This document shows, in pieces, positions 24,919-34,767 of a DNA stretch of 55,899 bases. Made by a program: the position numbers and the translations under genes. The notes under the pieces were generated by a model, which did not search any database, was not told the origin of the DNA, and saw only the letters and a program-made list of their open reading frames with translations. Numbering within the stretch: position 1 is the stretch's first letter; each line of letters begins with the position of its first letter. The stretch is taken from positions 1 through 55,899 of the forward strand of contig MNDM01000054.1 of NCBI GenBank assembly GCA_001914955.1, in the 5' to 3' direction. The stretch is from Nitrospirae bacterium 13_2_20CM_2_62_8 (lineage in GTDB: Bacteria > Nitrospirota > Nitrospiria > Nitrospirales > Nitrospiraceae).

Positions 24919-26244
24919 TCACGCCGGAGACCAGGACGGAGAGCTGTGATGCGTTCCGCCGGAAGTCAGACGCTCCTGCTCAGTCCCGTCCCTGTTGATC
25001 ATGAAGATATGACTCTGGCCATTGACCATCGAGCTGAAAACTAAGTGACGGCCATCCGGCGACCAGGACGGGGAGTCGTCAATCCCAGGACCTGTGGTGA
25101 TTTGCAGGCGTTTCTGCCCGTCCGGTGTGATCAAGCACAGCTTGAACTGCCCCTCTTGTGACCGGCAGACGAACGCGATCCAGTCTCCACGGGGCGACCA
25201 AGCCGGAGCCGCATTGTAGTCGCCCTCGAACGTCAGGCGACGCACGTTCGAGCCGTCTGCGTTCATGAGATAGATCTGAGGGCCGCCTCCGCGATCCGAG
25301 GTGAAGACGAGTTCCCGGCCCGAGGGCGACCAGAATGGAGAGAGGTCTCCTGCAGCCTGAAACGTCAGCCGTTGCAGCTCATTGGTCCGCGTGTCAAGCG
25401 TGTAGATCTCCGAGTTGCCGTCCTGGCTGGTGGCGAACGCCAGGTAGCGGCCATCTGGGGATAGGGAGGGTGTGATGTTCAACCCCGCCAGGGCGACAAG
25501 CGTCCGGCGTTTGCCCGTTGCCAGCTCAATCAAATCGATGGTCTGGTTTCTGCGGTTGCGATAGGCCGTGAAGACCAGGGAGCGCCGGTCCCGAGACCAT
25601 TCCGGCGTCAGGTTGAGAAAGCCATCCGCGGTGACCTGGCGAGGCGCATATCCGTCGTAATCCATGACAAACACCTCTCGACCACCCCTCTGATCCGAGG
25701 CATAGGCGATCTTGGTTCTCGCGATGCCGGGTTCCCCGGTGTAACGAGAGACCAACTCATCTGCCAGTCGGTGCGCCATTACGCGCAAGGTAGAAGGTGC
25801 TCCCACATAACGTTTTCCGATTAGCAACTCGGCGGTTCCGCCATCATAGACATATCCGTCCAAGACGAGGTTAGCGTCGCGGGTCGCCATCTTTCCCCAG
25901 ACCAGCGCCGCGACCCCGTTGTCAGCAGCCTGCTTGAACAGCGGCAGCTGGGCACCGTCCAGCAGCTCCAGCTTCTCGTCCACCTTGATCCCCAGCTTGA
26001 CCAGATCGGCGACCGTAAAGATCTGCGACCGCCGGAGATCGGCCTTCAGGACCTCGGCGACGCGTTCTGCCGCATTGGCAGGCGCCATCACGCTCTTAAA
26101 CTCCAGCACCCCGACCGGGATCTTCTGAAAATCAGGACGCGTGGCCTCCAGGAACACATCCGCTGCCCCCGACTCCATGATCCCCACGAAGCCGGCGCCA
26201 AGAACGAGGTACGCAATGACGGGTACGATGCTGTTCTGCCTCAC
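24919..26244 (-). CDS. tolB: Tol-Pal system beta-propeller protein TolB
   Basis: This 441-residue protein has a signal segment, the TolB N-terminal domain (IPVGVLEFKS, then ADLRRSQIFTVAD) and a six-bladed WD-like propeller. Repeated blades end in SPSWSPDGRHLVF, APAWSPRGDWIAF and SPFWSPSGRELVFTSDRGG. TolB binds Pal and TolA in the periplasm. Its start overlaps the tolA stop by 4 bp (26241-26244), showing coupled translation in the order tolQ, tolR, tolA, tolB, pal. Confidence 0.96.
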   Translation of the reverse strand: MRQNSIVPVIAYLVLGAGFVGIMESGAADVFLEATRPDFQKIPVGVLEFKSVMAPANAAERVAEVLKADLRRSQIFTVADLVKLGIKVDEKLELLDGAQLPLFKQAADNGVAALVWGKMATRDANLVLDGYVYDGGTAELLIGKRYVGAPSTLRVMAHRLADELVSRYTGEPGIARTKIAYASDQRGGREVFVMDYDGYAPRQVTADGFLNLTPEWSRDRRSLVFTAYRNRRNQTIDLIELATGKRRTLVALAGLNITPSLSPDGRYLAFATSQDGNSEIYTLDTRTNELQRLTFQAAGDLSPFWSPSGRELVFTSDRGGGPQIYLMNADGSNVRRLTFEGDYNAAPAWSPRGDWIAFVCRSQEGQFKLCLITPDGQKRLQITTGPGIDDSPSWSPDGRHLVFSSMVNGQSHIFMINRDGTEQERLTSGGTHHSSPSWSPA

Positions 26245-27269
26245 CCGGCTTGGTCTCCCACGGTGAAACTGAAATGCGCGTCCACAGCCGTGTCCGACAT
26301 ATCCTGCGGGAACGGGGGCAACGGATTGGCCGAGAGGACCGCTCGCGTGCCGGCCATGTCGTAATACTCGTTTCCTGATGGCTTTTCGACCGCCACGTGA
26401 CTCACGACGCCGGCTCGGTCCAGCCGGAACTTGATGACCACCTGGAGCGATCGGCCCGTGAGGTCAACCTGTGGCGCCACCCACTGGCTGCTGATCTTGC
26501 TCTGGACGAGAGCCAAGTAACGGTTCAACCCCGGAACGATCCCCGGCACCTGGATCGCGGTTGTTGGCTGGTTGAGACTTGCCGGCTTGGCAGCCACGAT
26601 CGGTTCGGTCGCGGCTTGCTCCGTCGGCTGCTGCAAGGAGTGGCGGGAAGGCACCTGTGGCGGGACCTCTATTGACGCGACGGACAACTCGATCGGAGGC
26701 GGCGGCAGCGCCTGCACCTCCGGCACTTTCAATGGGTCCAAGAGCTTCGCAATGTCTTGTCTGGACGTCTCGACCCGGTCGAGCGGCGACACCGGGCTGA
26801 GTTTGCCCAGCTTGGGTGCCTCGGGTGGCAGCTCGATCGAGCGCAGCAGGTCCTGCATCTCGGTCTTCGGCTGGCGCTTGATGTCCATCCCCATGCGGAG
26901 AGGCGACACGGTGATGGCAGGAGCAACCTTCGGCGCGCTCGGCCTTACCGGAGGCGTCGTGGCCGGCTTGGACGCGCGCAAGGGAGGAGGCTCGGCCGGT
27001 TCCCGGATCCGGTCCGGCTCCGTGGAACGCACGGCTGGCGGCGGCGTGGACCGAACCGGCCGTGGCATGGAGACCAGCGAGACCTGGTATGAAGTCAGCG
27101 GCCGCTCACCCGCCGGCGACAAGCGTAAGCCGCTGACTAGCGCCAGGAGGCACAGATGCAGCGCCAGTGAAACGGCCAGCATCCTTCCGACCAGCCTGGG
27201 CGGGTCTTCCAACAAGGCTTCGAGACTGCGATACGATTCAGCCAACGTCACGGTCCCACCATCCCCCAT
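26241..27269 (-). CDS. tolA: TolA/TonB-like energy-transducing protein
   Basis: This 342-residue protein has one N-terminal helix (about residues 29-49, MLAVSLALHLCLLALVSGL) and a long Pro-rich periplasmic region. Its C-terminal TonB-type domain (about 245-342) contains LTGRSLQVVIKFRLDRAGVVSHVAVEKPSGNEYYD and LPPFPQDM. In the Tol system it transmits proton-motive force from TolQR to TolB/Pal. The Pro-rich rather than Ala/Lys-helical middle is more TonB-like than enterobacterial TolA, but the gene order points to TolA. The SD before the ATG at 27267-27269 is poor; a GTG six codons later is an alternative. Confidence 0.88.
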   Translation of the reverse strand: MGDGGTVTLAESYRSLEALLEDPPRLVGRMLAVSLALHLCLLALVSGLRLSPAGERPLTSYQVSLVSMPRPVRSTPPPAVRSTEPDRIREPAEPPPLRASKPATTPPVRPSAPKVAPAITVSPLRMGMDIKRQPKTEMQDLLRSIELPPEAPKLGKLSPVSPLDRVETSRQDIAKLLDPLKVPEVQALPPPPIELSVASIEVPPQVPSRHSLQQPTEQAATEPIVAAKPASLNQPTTAIQVPGIVPGLNRYLALVQSKISSQWVAPQVDLTGRSLQVVIKFRLDRAGVVSHVAVEKPSGNEYYDMAGTRAVLSANPLPPFPQDMSDTAVDAHFSFTVGDQAG

Positions 27270-27296
27270 CCTTCACGGAGGCGACCCCACGGCTGT

Positions 27297-27749
27297 TCAG
27301 CGGGCCCCTGGTACTTGGATCTTGATGAGGTCTTCCATCACACGCTCCGGCCCTTCCGGGTCCGTCACCATCCCCAGCTTTTCGATCCCCGACCGCTTGA
27401 CCCCGTCCATGACCTGCACCACCGTCCCGTACGGGACATCCCTGTCAGCACGGAGGTACACCGCGATGTCGGCGTTCCGTTGTTTCGCCGACCTGAGCTT
27501 GAACTCCATCTGGCCCGTAGTCACCGGATCTTTATCCAGATACAGCTTCTGGTCTCGCTCGATCGTCAGGACGATGCGCTCTTCCGGCGTGATGGTGTTA
27601 CTCGTGGAGGTGGGAAGCTTGATGTCCATTCCACGGTACAGCATCGGTGCCGTCACCATGAAGATCACCAGCAGGACGAGCACCACATCCACCAACGGGA
27701 TCACGTTGATCTCGGCCAGAAACCGGCGACGTCGACTTTCGAAGATCAC
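27297..27749 (-). CDS. tolR: TolR/ExbD-family biopolymer transport protein
   Basis: This 150-residue protein has one N-terminal helix containing the conserved proton-path Asp: [24 protein letters not shown] (Asp about residue 21). A periplasmic domain follows with [29 protein letters not shown]. With TolQ it forms the proton-driven motor. The GTG start (27747-27749) overlaps the tolQ stop as GTGA, so translation is coupled. Confidence 0.95.
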   Translation of the reverse strand: MIFESRRRRFLAEINVIPLVDVVLVLLVIFMVTAPMLYRGMDIKLPTSTSNTITPEERIVLTIERDQKLYLDKDPVTTGQMEFKLRSAKQRNADIAVYLRADRDVPYGTVVQVMDGVKRSGIEKLGMVTDPEGPERVMEDLIKIQVPGAR

Positions 27750-28471
27750 GCGCGCACACCCACCTGTTTGACCCAGGAGTCGAGTGAATTCAGAAACTCG
27801 AGGCTAAACGATTCCACCCGGAAGGCCGTCCGCCGGATCCGGGTTAAGTAATAGTTATAGGCGATCACCGCCGGAATCGCCGCGAACAGCCCGGCCGCAG
27901 TGGCGACGAGGGCTTCTGCGACGCCGGGTGCGACCGCCGCGATGTTGGCGGTTCCCTGTTTGCCGATCTCGTGAAATGCATTAATGATGCCTATCACCGT
28001 CCCGAACAGGCCGATAAAGGGCGTGATGTTCCCGGCCGTAGCCAGGAAGTGCAAGTAGGCTTCCTGTTTGGATATTTGCCCCTGCAGAATGAGTGTCACG
28101 ACGCGATCCAGGTACGGCCGGTCGGCTGCGGCGCGCTCGCCCCGCTGTTCAAGATGTGCCCCTCTGGCACCCTGCTCGCGCCCTGAGCCCTCGTCTTCAG
28201 GGGTGATTCGGTCCATGACCCCCACGAACACCGCCGCGCTCGGACTGGCCGCGAGGCGTCGCGCGCGGCGGCGCAGGTCGTTGCCGTCCCGAGCCCGCGA
28301 ATAGGCGCTCAGGAAGCGCTGATCCTCCTGGTCACTCAAACGGAACGCGCGCCACTTGTACAGGATGATGGCCCAAGAAATGACGGAGAAGAGGAAGAGA
28401 ATCAGAAGAACAATCTTTGACACCGCCCCGAGCGAACCGAAGAGCCCCATGGGACCGGATTGAAACATCAT
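27746..28471 (-). CDS. tolQ: TolQ/ExbB-family proton channel protein
   Basis: This 241-residue protein has three helices. [20 protein letters not shown] is near the start, and the conserved [24 protein letters not shown] and [26 protein letters not shown] segments are typical of the MotA/TolQ/ExbB family. I start it at one of two adjacent ATGs (28466-28471) behind AAGGG. The frame is open further upstream, but there it overlaps tRNA-derived repeat sequence. It heads the tol-pal operon, downstream of the tRNA-Val/tRNA-Asp promoter, with no clear terminator between. Confidence 0.94.
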   Translation of the reverse strand: MMFQSGPMGLFGSLGAVSKIVLLILFLFSVISWAIILYKWRAFRLSDQEDQRFLSAYSRARDGNDLRRRARRLAASPSAAVFVGVMDRITPEDEGSGREQGARGAHLEQRGERAAADRPYLDRVVTLILQGQISKQEAYLHFLATAGNITPFIGLFGTVIGIINAFHEIGKQGTANIAAVAPGVAEALVATAAGLFAAIPAVIAYNYYLTRIRRTAFRVESFSLEFLNSLDSWVKQVGVRA

Positions 28472-28531
28472 CACCCTTGCGCATCGATAGACCGGCCCTG
28501 CACAGAGAGCACCGCAACCGACCGGGGACAA

Positions 28532-28556
28532 TGGCGGGGCCGACGGGATTTGAACC
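28532..28556 (-). repeat. Direct repeat of the tRNA-Asp 3' end
   Basis: The 25 bp here are identical to the 3' end of the tRNA-Asp gene (28706-28730), including the T-arm half, the acceptor strand and CCA. The flank ACCGGGGA before it is also shared. It lies 174 bp from the real tRNA and only about 60 bp from tolQ. Confidence 0.9.
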
Positions 28557-28635
28557 ACGCTCCGTCGCCAACTCGGCGCTGAAGCGTGCCTCGCCGGCTC
28601 CTTCTGAGGGCGCCAGCCCCCTCGTATGCTCCCCA

Positions 28636-28657
28636 CGAAGGGGGCACACCCCCTTCG
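28636..28657. repeat. Perfect 9-bp hairpin between tRNA-Asp repeat copies
   Basis: CGAAGGGGG and CCCCCTTCG are separated by CACA. No T-run follows on either strand, so it is not a clear intrinsic terminator. It may process or pause transcripts between tRNA-Asp and tolQ. Confidence 0.55.
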
Positions 28658-28705
28658 CAGCCCCCGGTCGCGGGCTCACATCCCACGACGCCGTACCGGG
28701 GAAAG

Positions 28706-28784
28706 TGGCGGGGCCGACGGGATTTGAACCCGCGACCTCCAGATTGACAATCTGGCGTCCTAAACCAGGCTGAACGACGGCCCC
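28706..28784 (-). tRNA. tRNA-Asp (GTC)
   Basis: On the complement, acceptor GGGGCCG pairs with CGGCCCC, followed by discriminator G and an encoded CCA. The anticodon stem CCAGA/TCTGG encloses the loop TTGTCAA, so the anticodon is GTC. The T arm reads GCGGGTTCAAATCCCGT. It lies downstream of tRNA-Val on the same strand. Confidence 0.93.
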
Positions 28785-28872
28785 ATACCGGATAGGCTTG
28801 TACGAGAACATGGATGCCGCCCGGATTCCGAATGGCATCCACGATGAAAGCAGTCCCCCGTCTCACGCGGTT

Positions 28873-28948
28873 TGGTAGGCGGAACAGGGATCGAACCTGT
28901 GACCTCTGCCTTGTAAGGGCAGCGCTCTCCCGGCTGAGCTATCCGCCC
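28873..28948 (-). tRNA. tRNA-Val (TAC)
   Basis: On the complement, GGGCGGA pairs with TCCGCCT (one G-T pair), with discriminator A and an encoded CCA. The anticodon stem CTGCC/GGCAG encloses CTTACAA, anticodon TAC. The T arm is CAGGTTCGATCCCTG. A consensus promoter lies about 45 bp upstream. Confidence 0.95.
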
Positions 28949-28987
28949 GAATTCTCAAGTTGGCCAAATGGTTGCGGATGGTGGCGA

Positions 28988-29016
28988 ATGGTATCAAGTC
29001 CGCCGGGTCTTGTCAA
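28988..29016 (-). promoter_or_regulatory. Promoter for tRNA-Val, tRNA-Asp and probably tolQ
   Basis: On the minus strand, a perfect TTGACA (complement of 29011-29016), a 17-bp spacer and TACCAT (complement of 28988-28993) lie between xerC and tRNA-Val. Confidence 0.75.
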
Positions 29017-29046
29017 CCGCGCAGCCTCCGAGAACGCGCTCCACCC

Positions 29047-30006
29047 TCATGCTTCACGTCTTGGGAGACGGCGCTGCTTCCTCGGAAACAGCGCCGAATG
29101 AAGGCGCTTCAGCCGCTCGCGCTCGACATGCGTGTAGATTTGGGTGGTGGAGATCCTGGCATGGCCCAGCATCGCCTGGACGGATCGAAGGTCTGCTCCG
29201 TGGTCCAACAGATGTGTGGCGAACGAGTGCCTGAGCATGTGCGGCGTGATCGGCTTGGAGATGCCGGCTTTCCGCGCGCGGACGCGGAGCAACTTCCAGA
29301 ACCCCTGCCGTGTGAGCTTGCCCCCACGCCGCGTCACGAACACGTGGGGCGATTGCCTGGTCTTCATCAGCCTGCTCCGGGCCGTTTCCAAATAGGCCGC
29401 CACCTTCCGCCGCGCCAGGTCTCCGATCGGCACCACCCGCTGCTTCGCGCCCTTGCCGAAGGCCAGCACATACCCCACCGCGAGGTTCAGTTGGGAGAGC
29501 TCCAGATTCACCAGCTCGGAGACCCGGAGGCCGGTCGCGTAGAGCAGCTCGATCATCGCCGCGTCGCGCTGGCCCTCAGGCCGCGATCCACCGGCACGCT
29601 CCAGCAGCATGGTCACTTCGCTCTGGGTCAGGATCCTGGGAAGCTTGACCCACGGGCGTGGCGGGCCCAGGTGCATCATCGGGTTCTCGCGCACGAGACG
29701 CTCCTTGCACAGAAACCGATAGAACCCCCGGAGTGCCGCCATGCAGCGCGCAGACGAGGCCGGGGAGGGACTCGACCGTTTCACCTGCCCGAAGAACCCC
29801 GACATCGTCTGCCGCGTGGCGCCGGCGGGGTCATGCATGCCCGTCGCTGCAAGATACGCCTGCAGCTTGCGCAGGTCCCTGCGGTAGGCCTCCAGCGTGT
29901 TCACCGCCAAGCCGCTTTCCACGCGAAGACTGTTCAAATATCTGTCAACGAGCCTGTCCATCAGTGAGCGAGCAGCATCGACCGGGTCTGCCGGACAAGG
30001 ATTCAT
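29047..30006 (-). CDS. xerD: Tyrosine recombinase XerC/XerD
   Basis: This 319-residue protein has an N-terminal SAM-like core-binding domain (LVDRYLNSLRVESGLAVNTLEAYRRDL) and a C-terminal catalytic domain. The full set of catalytic residues is present: Arg in ATGLRVSELVNL, Lys in GKGAKQRVVP, HMLRHSFATHLL (His-x-x-Arg), LGHARISTTQIYTHV (His and the nucleophile Tyr). With a partner Xer it resolves chromosome dimers at dif. XerC and XerD are not separable by eye, so the symbol is tentative. It is a housekeeping-type Xer rather than an obvious phage integrase, although it sits next to tRNA genes with a 3'-end repeat. Confidence 0.92.
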   Translation of the reverse strand: MNPCPADPVDAARSLMDRLVDRYLNSLRVESGLAVNTLEAYRRDLRKLQAYLAATGMHDPAGATRQTMSGFFGQVKRSSPSPASSARCMAALRGFYRFLCKERLVRENPMMHLGPPRPWVKLPRILTQSEVTMLLERAGGSRPEGQRDAAMIELLYATGLRVSELVNLELSQLNLAVGYVLAFGKGAKQRVVPIGDLARRKVAAYLETARSRLMKTRQSPHVFVTRRGGKLTRQGFWKLLRVRARKAGISKPITPHMLRHSFATHLLDHGADLRSVQAMLGHARISTTQIYTHVERERLKRLHSALFPRKQRRLPRREA

Positions 30007-30020
30007 CGGAGGTGTCCATC

Positions 30021-30049
30021 ACTATAACCAAGTCGACCATCGAGGACAA
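30021..30049 (-). promoter_or_regulatory. Candidate promoter for xerD
   Basis: On the minus strand, TTGTCC (complement of 30044-30049), a 17-bp spacer and TATAGT (complement of 30021-30026) lie 15 bp before the start codon. It is back to back with the promoter at 30072-30100. Confidence 0.5.
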
Positions 30050-30071
30050 GCAGAGGCCATGGCGTGGCGCC

Positions 30072-30100
30072 TTGACACCCTCAAGTTGGTCTCCTATAGT
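30072..30100 (+). promoter_or_regulatory. Strong sigma-70-type promoter for the LpoA-like gene and trpS
   Basis: A perfect TTGACA at 30072-30077, a 17-bp spacer and TATAGT at 30095-30100 are followed by the ATG at 30143. Confidence 0.8.
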
Positions 30101-30142
30101 GAAAGACTGGATCGGCTCGAGCGTCCGATATGTCCGGAGCCA

Positions 30143-32122
30143 ATGCTCATTCCTCCTTCATCACGACGACGCGCGAGGCGAGGCATCCACCTCTCGTGCG
30201 CCTTGCTGCTCGCGTTTCTATTCGCCACGGCCTTCCCGCACGGTCTCTCACTCTGGGACCATTCGCCGGCCAAGGCTGAGGTCCCCCAGACGGATCAAAG
30301 CGGTCCAGCCGCCGAGGCCTCTCCTCAGTCTGTCATCGAGCGTGCCAAGACCCTGATCGATGCCCACGAGGTGGATGAGGCAGTGGACTTGCTCAACAAG
30401 TTCATCGCGTCATCCCCCACGGAGTATCTGGACCACGCCTATCTTCTCATGGCCGCCGCGCTCAGCGGCAGAAATGAGCACGCGGAGGCCATCAGCTACC
30501 TGGACCAACTCCTGAACGAGTTTCCGACCTCCGACCTGGTCGGCCGCGCCCGCCTCAAGCTGGGCGCCGAGTATGCTCAATTGGGCAACTTGGATGCGGC
30601 GTTACCCGTGCTCGCGGAAGCACGCAGCCTCTCGCCGGACGGTGAGACCCAGCGCGAAGCGCTCACGCTGATCGGGGACATCCACACACGCAAGGGGGAC
30701 TTTGTGCGAGCGATCCAGGCCTGGCTGGATGAAGTGACGCTCGCCCCGAAGGAGCAGCGCGCCGAAATCCACGAGCGCATCCAGAGCCTGGTGCAGGTCA
30801 AGATGGACAAGAAGGACTTGCTTCGGCTCCGGGATATCTATCCAACCGTGTTCCCCGGCGATGTGGCCTTGATCCGACTGATCGAGCTGCACACCGCCCG
30901 CGGGGAGGAGCACCTGGCGGAGCGGAACATCCGCATTTTCCTGAACCGCTTTCCGACCCACGCGTATGCGCCGACCGCGACGGACACGCTCCGTTCCTTC
31001 AAAGAGAGACTCAAAGCCAGCCAGCACGTGATCGCGGCGGTGCTTCCCCTGTCCGGACGAATGGCCCCCTTCGGGACCGACTCCTTGAACGGGATCCGAC
31101 TCGCCCTCGAGAGAGCGAAAGAGACGCTGGGCCCGAACTCGGTCGGCCTCCTGGTCAAAGACAGCGTGACCGACAGGACCCTGCTCCGATCCCAGCTTGC
31201 AGACATCGTGAGCGAGTACCAGCCTCTGGCCGTCGTCGGGCCGCTCCTCTCGCGCGATCTCCAAGCGGTGGCGGGATTTGCAGAGCAGGCGGAAATCCCG
31301 TTTATCACCCCCGCAGCCACCCTCCCCGACGTCCGACGGTACGGATCATTTCTCTTCAGCACCGCCCTCACCTATCCGCTGCAGATTCACCGCATCGCGG
31401 ATTTTGCGGTGACGCAGGGGGGCCACCACCGTTTCTGCGTGCTGTATCCCGACACCGCCTACGGTCAGGACCTCGCCCGTCTGTTCATTGCAGAGGTCCG
31501 GCTGCTCGGCGGAGAGGTCATCGCCGTGGAGTCCTACAAAGAAACCGACACTGACTACGGCCCCCAGATCAAAAGGCTGAAGGCGGAGGATCTCAAACGC
31601 CATGGGAGAACGCATGCGGTGAAGATCGGCAAGGGCGTGACGCGGGTCCTGTACAGGCCGGGGTTCGACGCGATATTCCTACCCGGCGACTACACGCAGA
31701 TTGCGCTGATTTCCGCCCAACTGGCGTTTTACGACGTCAACGTTCCCCTCTTGGGAAGCAACGGCTGGAATTCTCCCGAGTTGCTTCGTTTGGCGGACCG
31801 CTGGGTTGAAGGGGGCGTCTTCGTGGACGGATTCTTCCTGGACAGCCGTGACGCCAACGTTCAGGATTTTGTGGAGCGCTACCGGCGGCGCTACCAGTCT
31901 AATCCGTCTTTGTTCTCGGCACTGGCCTACGATGCCGCGTGGCTGGTTCTGGATGCGATTGTGAAGGGCGCGACATCCGGCAAAGAGATCCGCGATCACC
32001 TGCTGAAGCTGCAAGAGGTGCCCACGTTGGGGGGGCCGGCCGAGTTCGGCCCTGGAGGCGTCCTCCGCCGGCCCGTGTTCCTCATCCAGGTGAAACACGG
32101 CCAATTCGTCCAGCTCGACTAG
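30143..32122 (+). CDS. Periplasmic TPR plus type-1 periplasmic-binding-fold protein (LpoA/LivJ-like)
   Basis: This 659-residue protein has an N-terminal membrane/signal segment (about residues 14-33) and a TPR region (about 55-290: AISYLDQLLNEFPTSDLVGRARLKLGAEYA). A C-terminal Peripla_BP_6-type domain (about 298-655) reads HVIAAVLPLSGRMAPFGTDSLNGIRLAL and VVGPLLSRDLQAVAGFAEQAEIPFITPAA. The TPR plus binding-fold layout is that of LpoA, the outer-membrane activator of PBP1A. Here there is no lipobox, and the binding-fold part also resembles amino-acid receptor domains. A wall-synthesis role is plausible but unproven. The ATG at 30143 has GGAG close upstream. Confidence 0.85.
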   Translation: MLIPPSSRRRARRGIHLSCALLLAFLFATAFPHGLSLWDHSPAKAEVPQTDQSGPAAEASPQSVIERAKTLIDAHEVDEAVDLLNKFIASSPTEYLDHAYLLMAAALSGRNEHAEAISYLDQLLNEFPTSDLVGRARLKLGAEYAQLGNLDAALPVLAEARSLSPDGETQREALTLIGDIHTRKGDFVRAIQAWLDEVTLAPKEQRAEIHERIQSLVQVKMDKKDLLRLRDIYPTVFPGDVALIRLIELHTARGEEHLAERNIRIFLNRFPTHAYAPTATDTLRSFKERLKASQHVIAAVLPLSGRMAPFGTDSLNGIRLALERAKETLGPNSVGLLVKDSVTDRTLLRSQLADIVSEYQPLAVVGPLLSRDLQAVAGFAEQAEIPFITPAATLPDVRRYGSFLFSTALTYPLQIHRIADFAVTQGGHHRFCVLYPDTAYGQDLARLFIAEVRLLGGEVIAVESYKETDTDYGPQIKRLKAEDLKRHGRTHAVKIGKGVTRVLYRPGFDAIFLPGDYTQIALISAQLAFYDVNVPLLGSNGWNSPELLRLADRWVEGGVFVDGFFLDSRDANVQDFVERYRRRYQSNPSLFSALAYDAAWLVLDAIVKGATSGKEIRDHLLKLQEVPTLGGPAEFGPGGVLRRPVFLIQVKHGQFVQLD

Positions 32123-32150
32123 CCGATCATTGAGGGAGTCGATTCATCCG

Positions 32151-33143
32151 ATGAGCCCACCCGCGCGGAAACGCGTCCTCAGCGGGATGCAGCCCAGCGG
32201 TTTGCTCCACCTGGGGAACCTGCTGGGTGCCCTGGACAATTGGAAAGCCCTTCAAGAAAAGTACGAGTGTTTCTTCTTCGTGGCGGATTGGCACGCCATC
32301 TCCACGAATTATGCCGACACCAGCCGGATCAAGGAATTTACTCGGGAGTTACTGATTGACTGGCTGGCAGCCGGGATTGACCCACAGCGGGCAGCGGTCT
32401 TTATCCAGTCGCGCAACCCGGACCACGCCATCCTGCATCTGCTGCTCTCGATGATCGTGCCGGTGCCCTGGCTGGAGCGAAACCCCACCTACAAGGAGAA
32501 GCAGGAGGAGATCAAAGATCGGGATCTTTCCACCTACGGGTTCCTGGGCTACCCGGTTCTCCAAGCGGCCGACATCCTGCTCTACAAGCCGGACTATGTG
32601 CCGGTCGGCAAGGACCAACTCCCCCACCTGGAACTGACGCGGGAGCTGGCCCGCCGCTTCAACAGCCTCTACCGGCCGGTCTTTCCAGAGCCCCGGGAAC
32701 ACCTGACGCAGTTTCCCAAGGTGCTCGGAACGGACGGGCGGAAAATGAGCAAGAGCTACGGGAACACCATCAACTTGTCCGATGCGGAGCCGGTCGTGCG
32801 CCAGAAGCTCAAGACGATGGTCACGGATCCTGCACGGGTCAAGCGCACCGATCCCGGCAACCCGGATGTCTGCCCGGTCTATGACTTCCACAAGATCTTC
32901 TCGCCGGCGGCGGTGATCGAACGCGTGAACCGCGAATGCCGGACCGCCGAGATCGGCTGCATCGACTGCAAGAAGCTGGTCGCGGACGCGATGGTGGAAC
33001 GGCTGACGCCGATCTGGGACGAACGAAATAAATTAACGGCGAAGCCGGATCGGGTTGAAGAAATCGTTCGCGAAGGCGGCAAGCGGGCCGCGGCGGTGTC
33101 GCACGGGACGCTGGAAGAAGTGAAAGCGGCGATGAACATTTAG
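32151..33143 (+). CDS. trpS: Tryptophanyl-tRNA synthetase
   Basis: This 330-residue class I synthetase has PSGLLHLGNLLGAL as its HIGH-type motif, DWHAIST, and KMSKS in GTDGRKMSKSYGN. It attaches Trp to tRNA-Trp. The length is typical. The start ATG 32151 gives the usual N-terminus; GAGGGAG lies 12 bases upstream, slightly far, and a TTG at 32130 in frame is the alternative. It follows the LpoA-like gene by 28 bp and is likely co-transcribed. Confidence 0.96.
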   Translation: MSPPARKRVLSGMQPSGLLHLGNLLGALDNWKALQEKYECFFFVADWHAISTNYADTSRIKEFTRELLIDWLAAGIDPQRAAVFIQSRNPDHAILHLLLSMIVPVPWLERNPTYKEKQEEIKDRDLSTYGFLGYPVLQAADILLYKPDYVPVGKDQLPHLELTRELARRFNSLYRPVFPEPREHLTQFPKVLGTDGRKMSKSYGNTINLSDAEPVVRQKLKTMVTDPARVKRTDPGNPDVCPVYDFHKIFSPAAVIERVNRECRTAEIGCIDCKKLVADAMVERLTPIWDERNKLTAKPDRVEEIVREGGKRAAAVSHGTLEEVKAAMNI

Positions 33144-33151
33144 CGGGCTAG

Positions 33152-33264
33152 GTGGCCAGATGGCCTCACGTGCTCGCGCGTCGCGCACTCAAGATTCAAT
33201 CGTTCCGGGCCTAGGTGGATGGAGTGCTCGCCGGACGCGCGCAGTCTGAGGCCACCTGGCCACC
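33152..33264 (-). repeat. REP/BIME-like palindromic element, copy B
   Basis: This copy is inverted relative to A and C. Its ends are GTGGCCAGATGGCCTCACG and GAGGCCACCTGGCCACC, complementary to each other, and its inner arms carry TGCTCGCGCGTCGCGCACTCA and GGAGTGCTCGCCGGACGCGCG. It is the simplest and probably least altered copy. Confidence 0.85.
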
Positions 33265-33581
33265 CGCCCGTCAGATAACGCCTTCCATCCGAGGCAACAT
33301 CCCGCTTCAGTGTCCCTCGCCCCTTGGGAAGAGGGATGGGGTGAGGGCGCGCATCAGCGGGCGGCCAGGCTCCCCGGTCGGCGCCACCCGCTGAACCATC
33401 TCTTCAATACTTCATGCGCCTGCGAGTGTGAACGAAGTATCGCTCTCCGGTGAAGTCGCTTTGGGCCGCCTCACACCCCCAGCCACCACCTCGCCACTCG
33501 GGGAGAGGGATGAGGGGACACACCTCAGCGGGCGGCTGGTGTGCTCGCGGGAGAAACCCTACCCCGGCATCCCCCAATTGC
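33265..33581. other. Non-coding stretch before gap with two degenerate direct copies
   Basis: I see no gene in this stretch. Two segments, about 33308-33357 and 33491-33534, share a TCGCC-ACTTGGGGAGAGGGATG-like block followed by TCAGCGGGCGGC. The first is followed by a complementary GCCACCCGCTGA (33382-33393), so it can form a hairpin. These look like degenerate copies of another short interspersed repeat. Confidence 0.5.
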
Positions 33582-33610
33582 TTGACATCCGGTACAGGCC
33601 TGGGTACGAT
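33582..33610 (+). promoter_or_regulatory. Sigma-70-type promoter for the gap-pgk-tpiA-secG run
   Basis: A perfect TTGACA at 33582-33587, a 17-bp spacer and TACGAT at 33605-33610 would start transcription near 33617, about 59 nt before the gap ATG. Confidence 0.75.
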
Positions 33611-33622
33611 GCCGTGATGTGT

Positions 33623-33648
33623 GCCGGTCGCTGTTCGGCCGGCATTTT
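33623..33648 (+). terminator. Terminator-like hairpin in the gap leader (possible attenuator)
   Basis: GCCGGTCG (33623-33630) pairs fully, with one G-T, with CGGCCGGC (33636-33643) across a 5-nt loop, followed by ATTTTTG. It begins only a few bases after the predicted transcription start and ends about 28 nt before the gap start codon. Confidence 0.6.
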
Positions 33649-33672
33649 TGTCTTTGGGAGTGAGCTGGCTGA

Positions 33673-34680
<1,008 letters not shown>

Positions 34681-34767
34681 CCGCTTTTCACTCCAACACA
34701 CTGACGAGTTTTCACGCACCAATCGTCCACGTAACCACAGGACATGAGCCCAAGACCGAGAGCGCAG

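Noticed and set aside
28417-28838. Open frames across the tRNA-Asp region
   Set aside because: They translate the tRNA gene and its 3' repeat, a well-known artefact of tRNA-adjacent sequence.
29047-30006. Xer recombinase considered as the integrase of an element at the tRNA locus
   Set aside because: Length and motifs are those of housekeeping XerC/D, and no cargo genes lie between it and the tRNA 3' repeat. The scar idea is kept only for the repeat itself.
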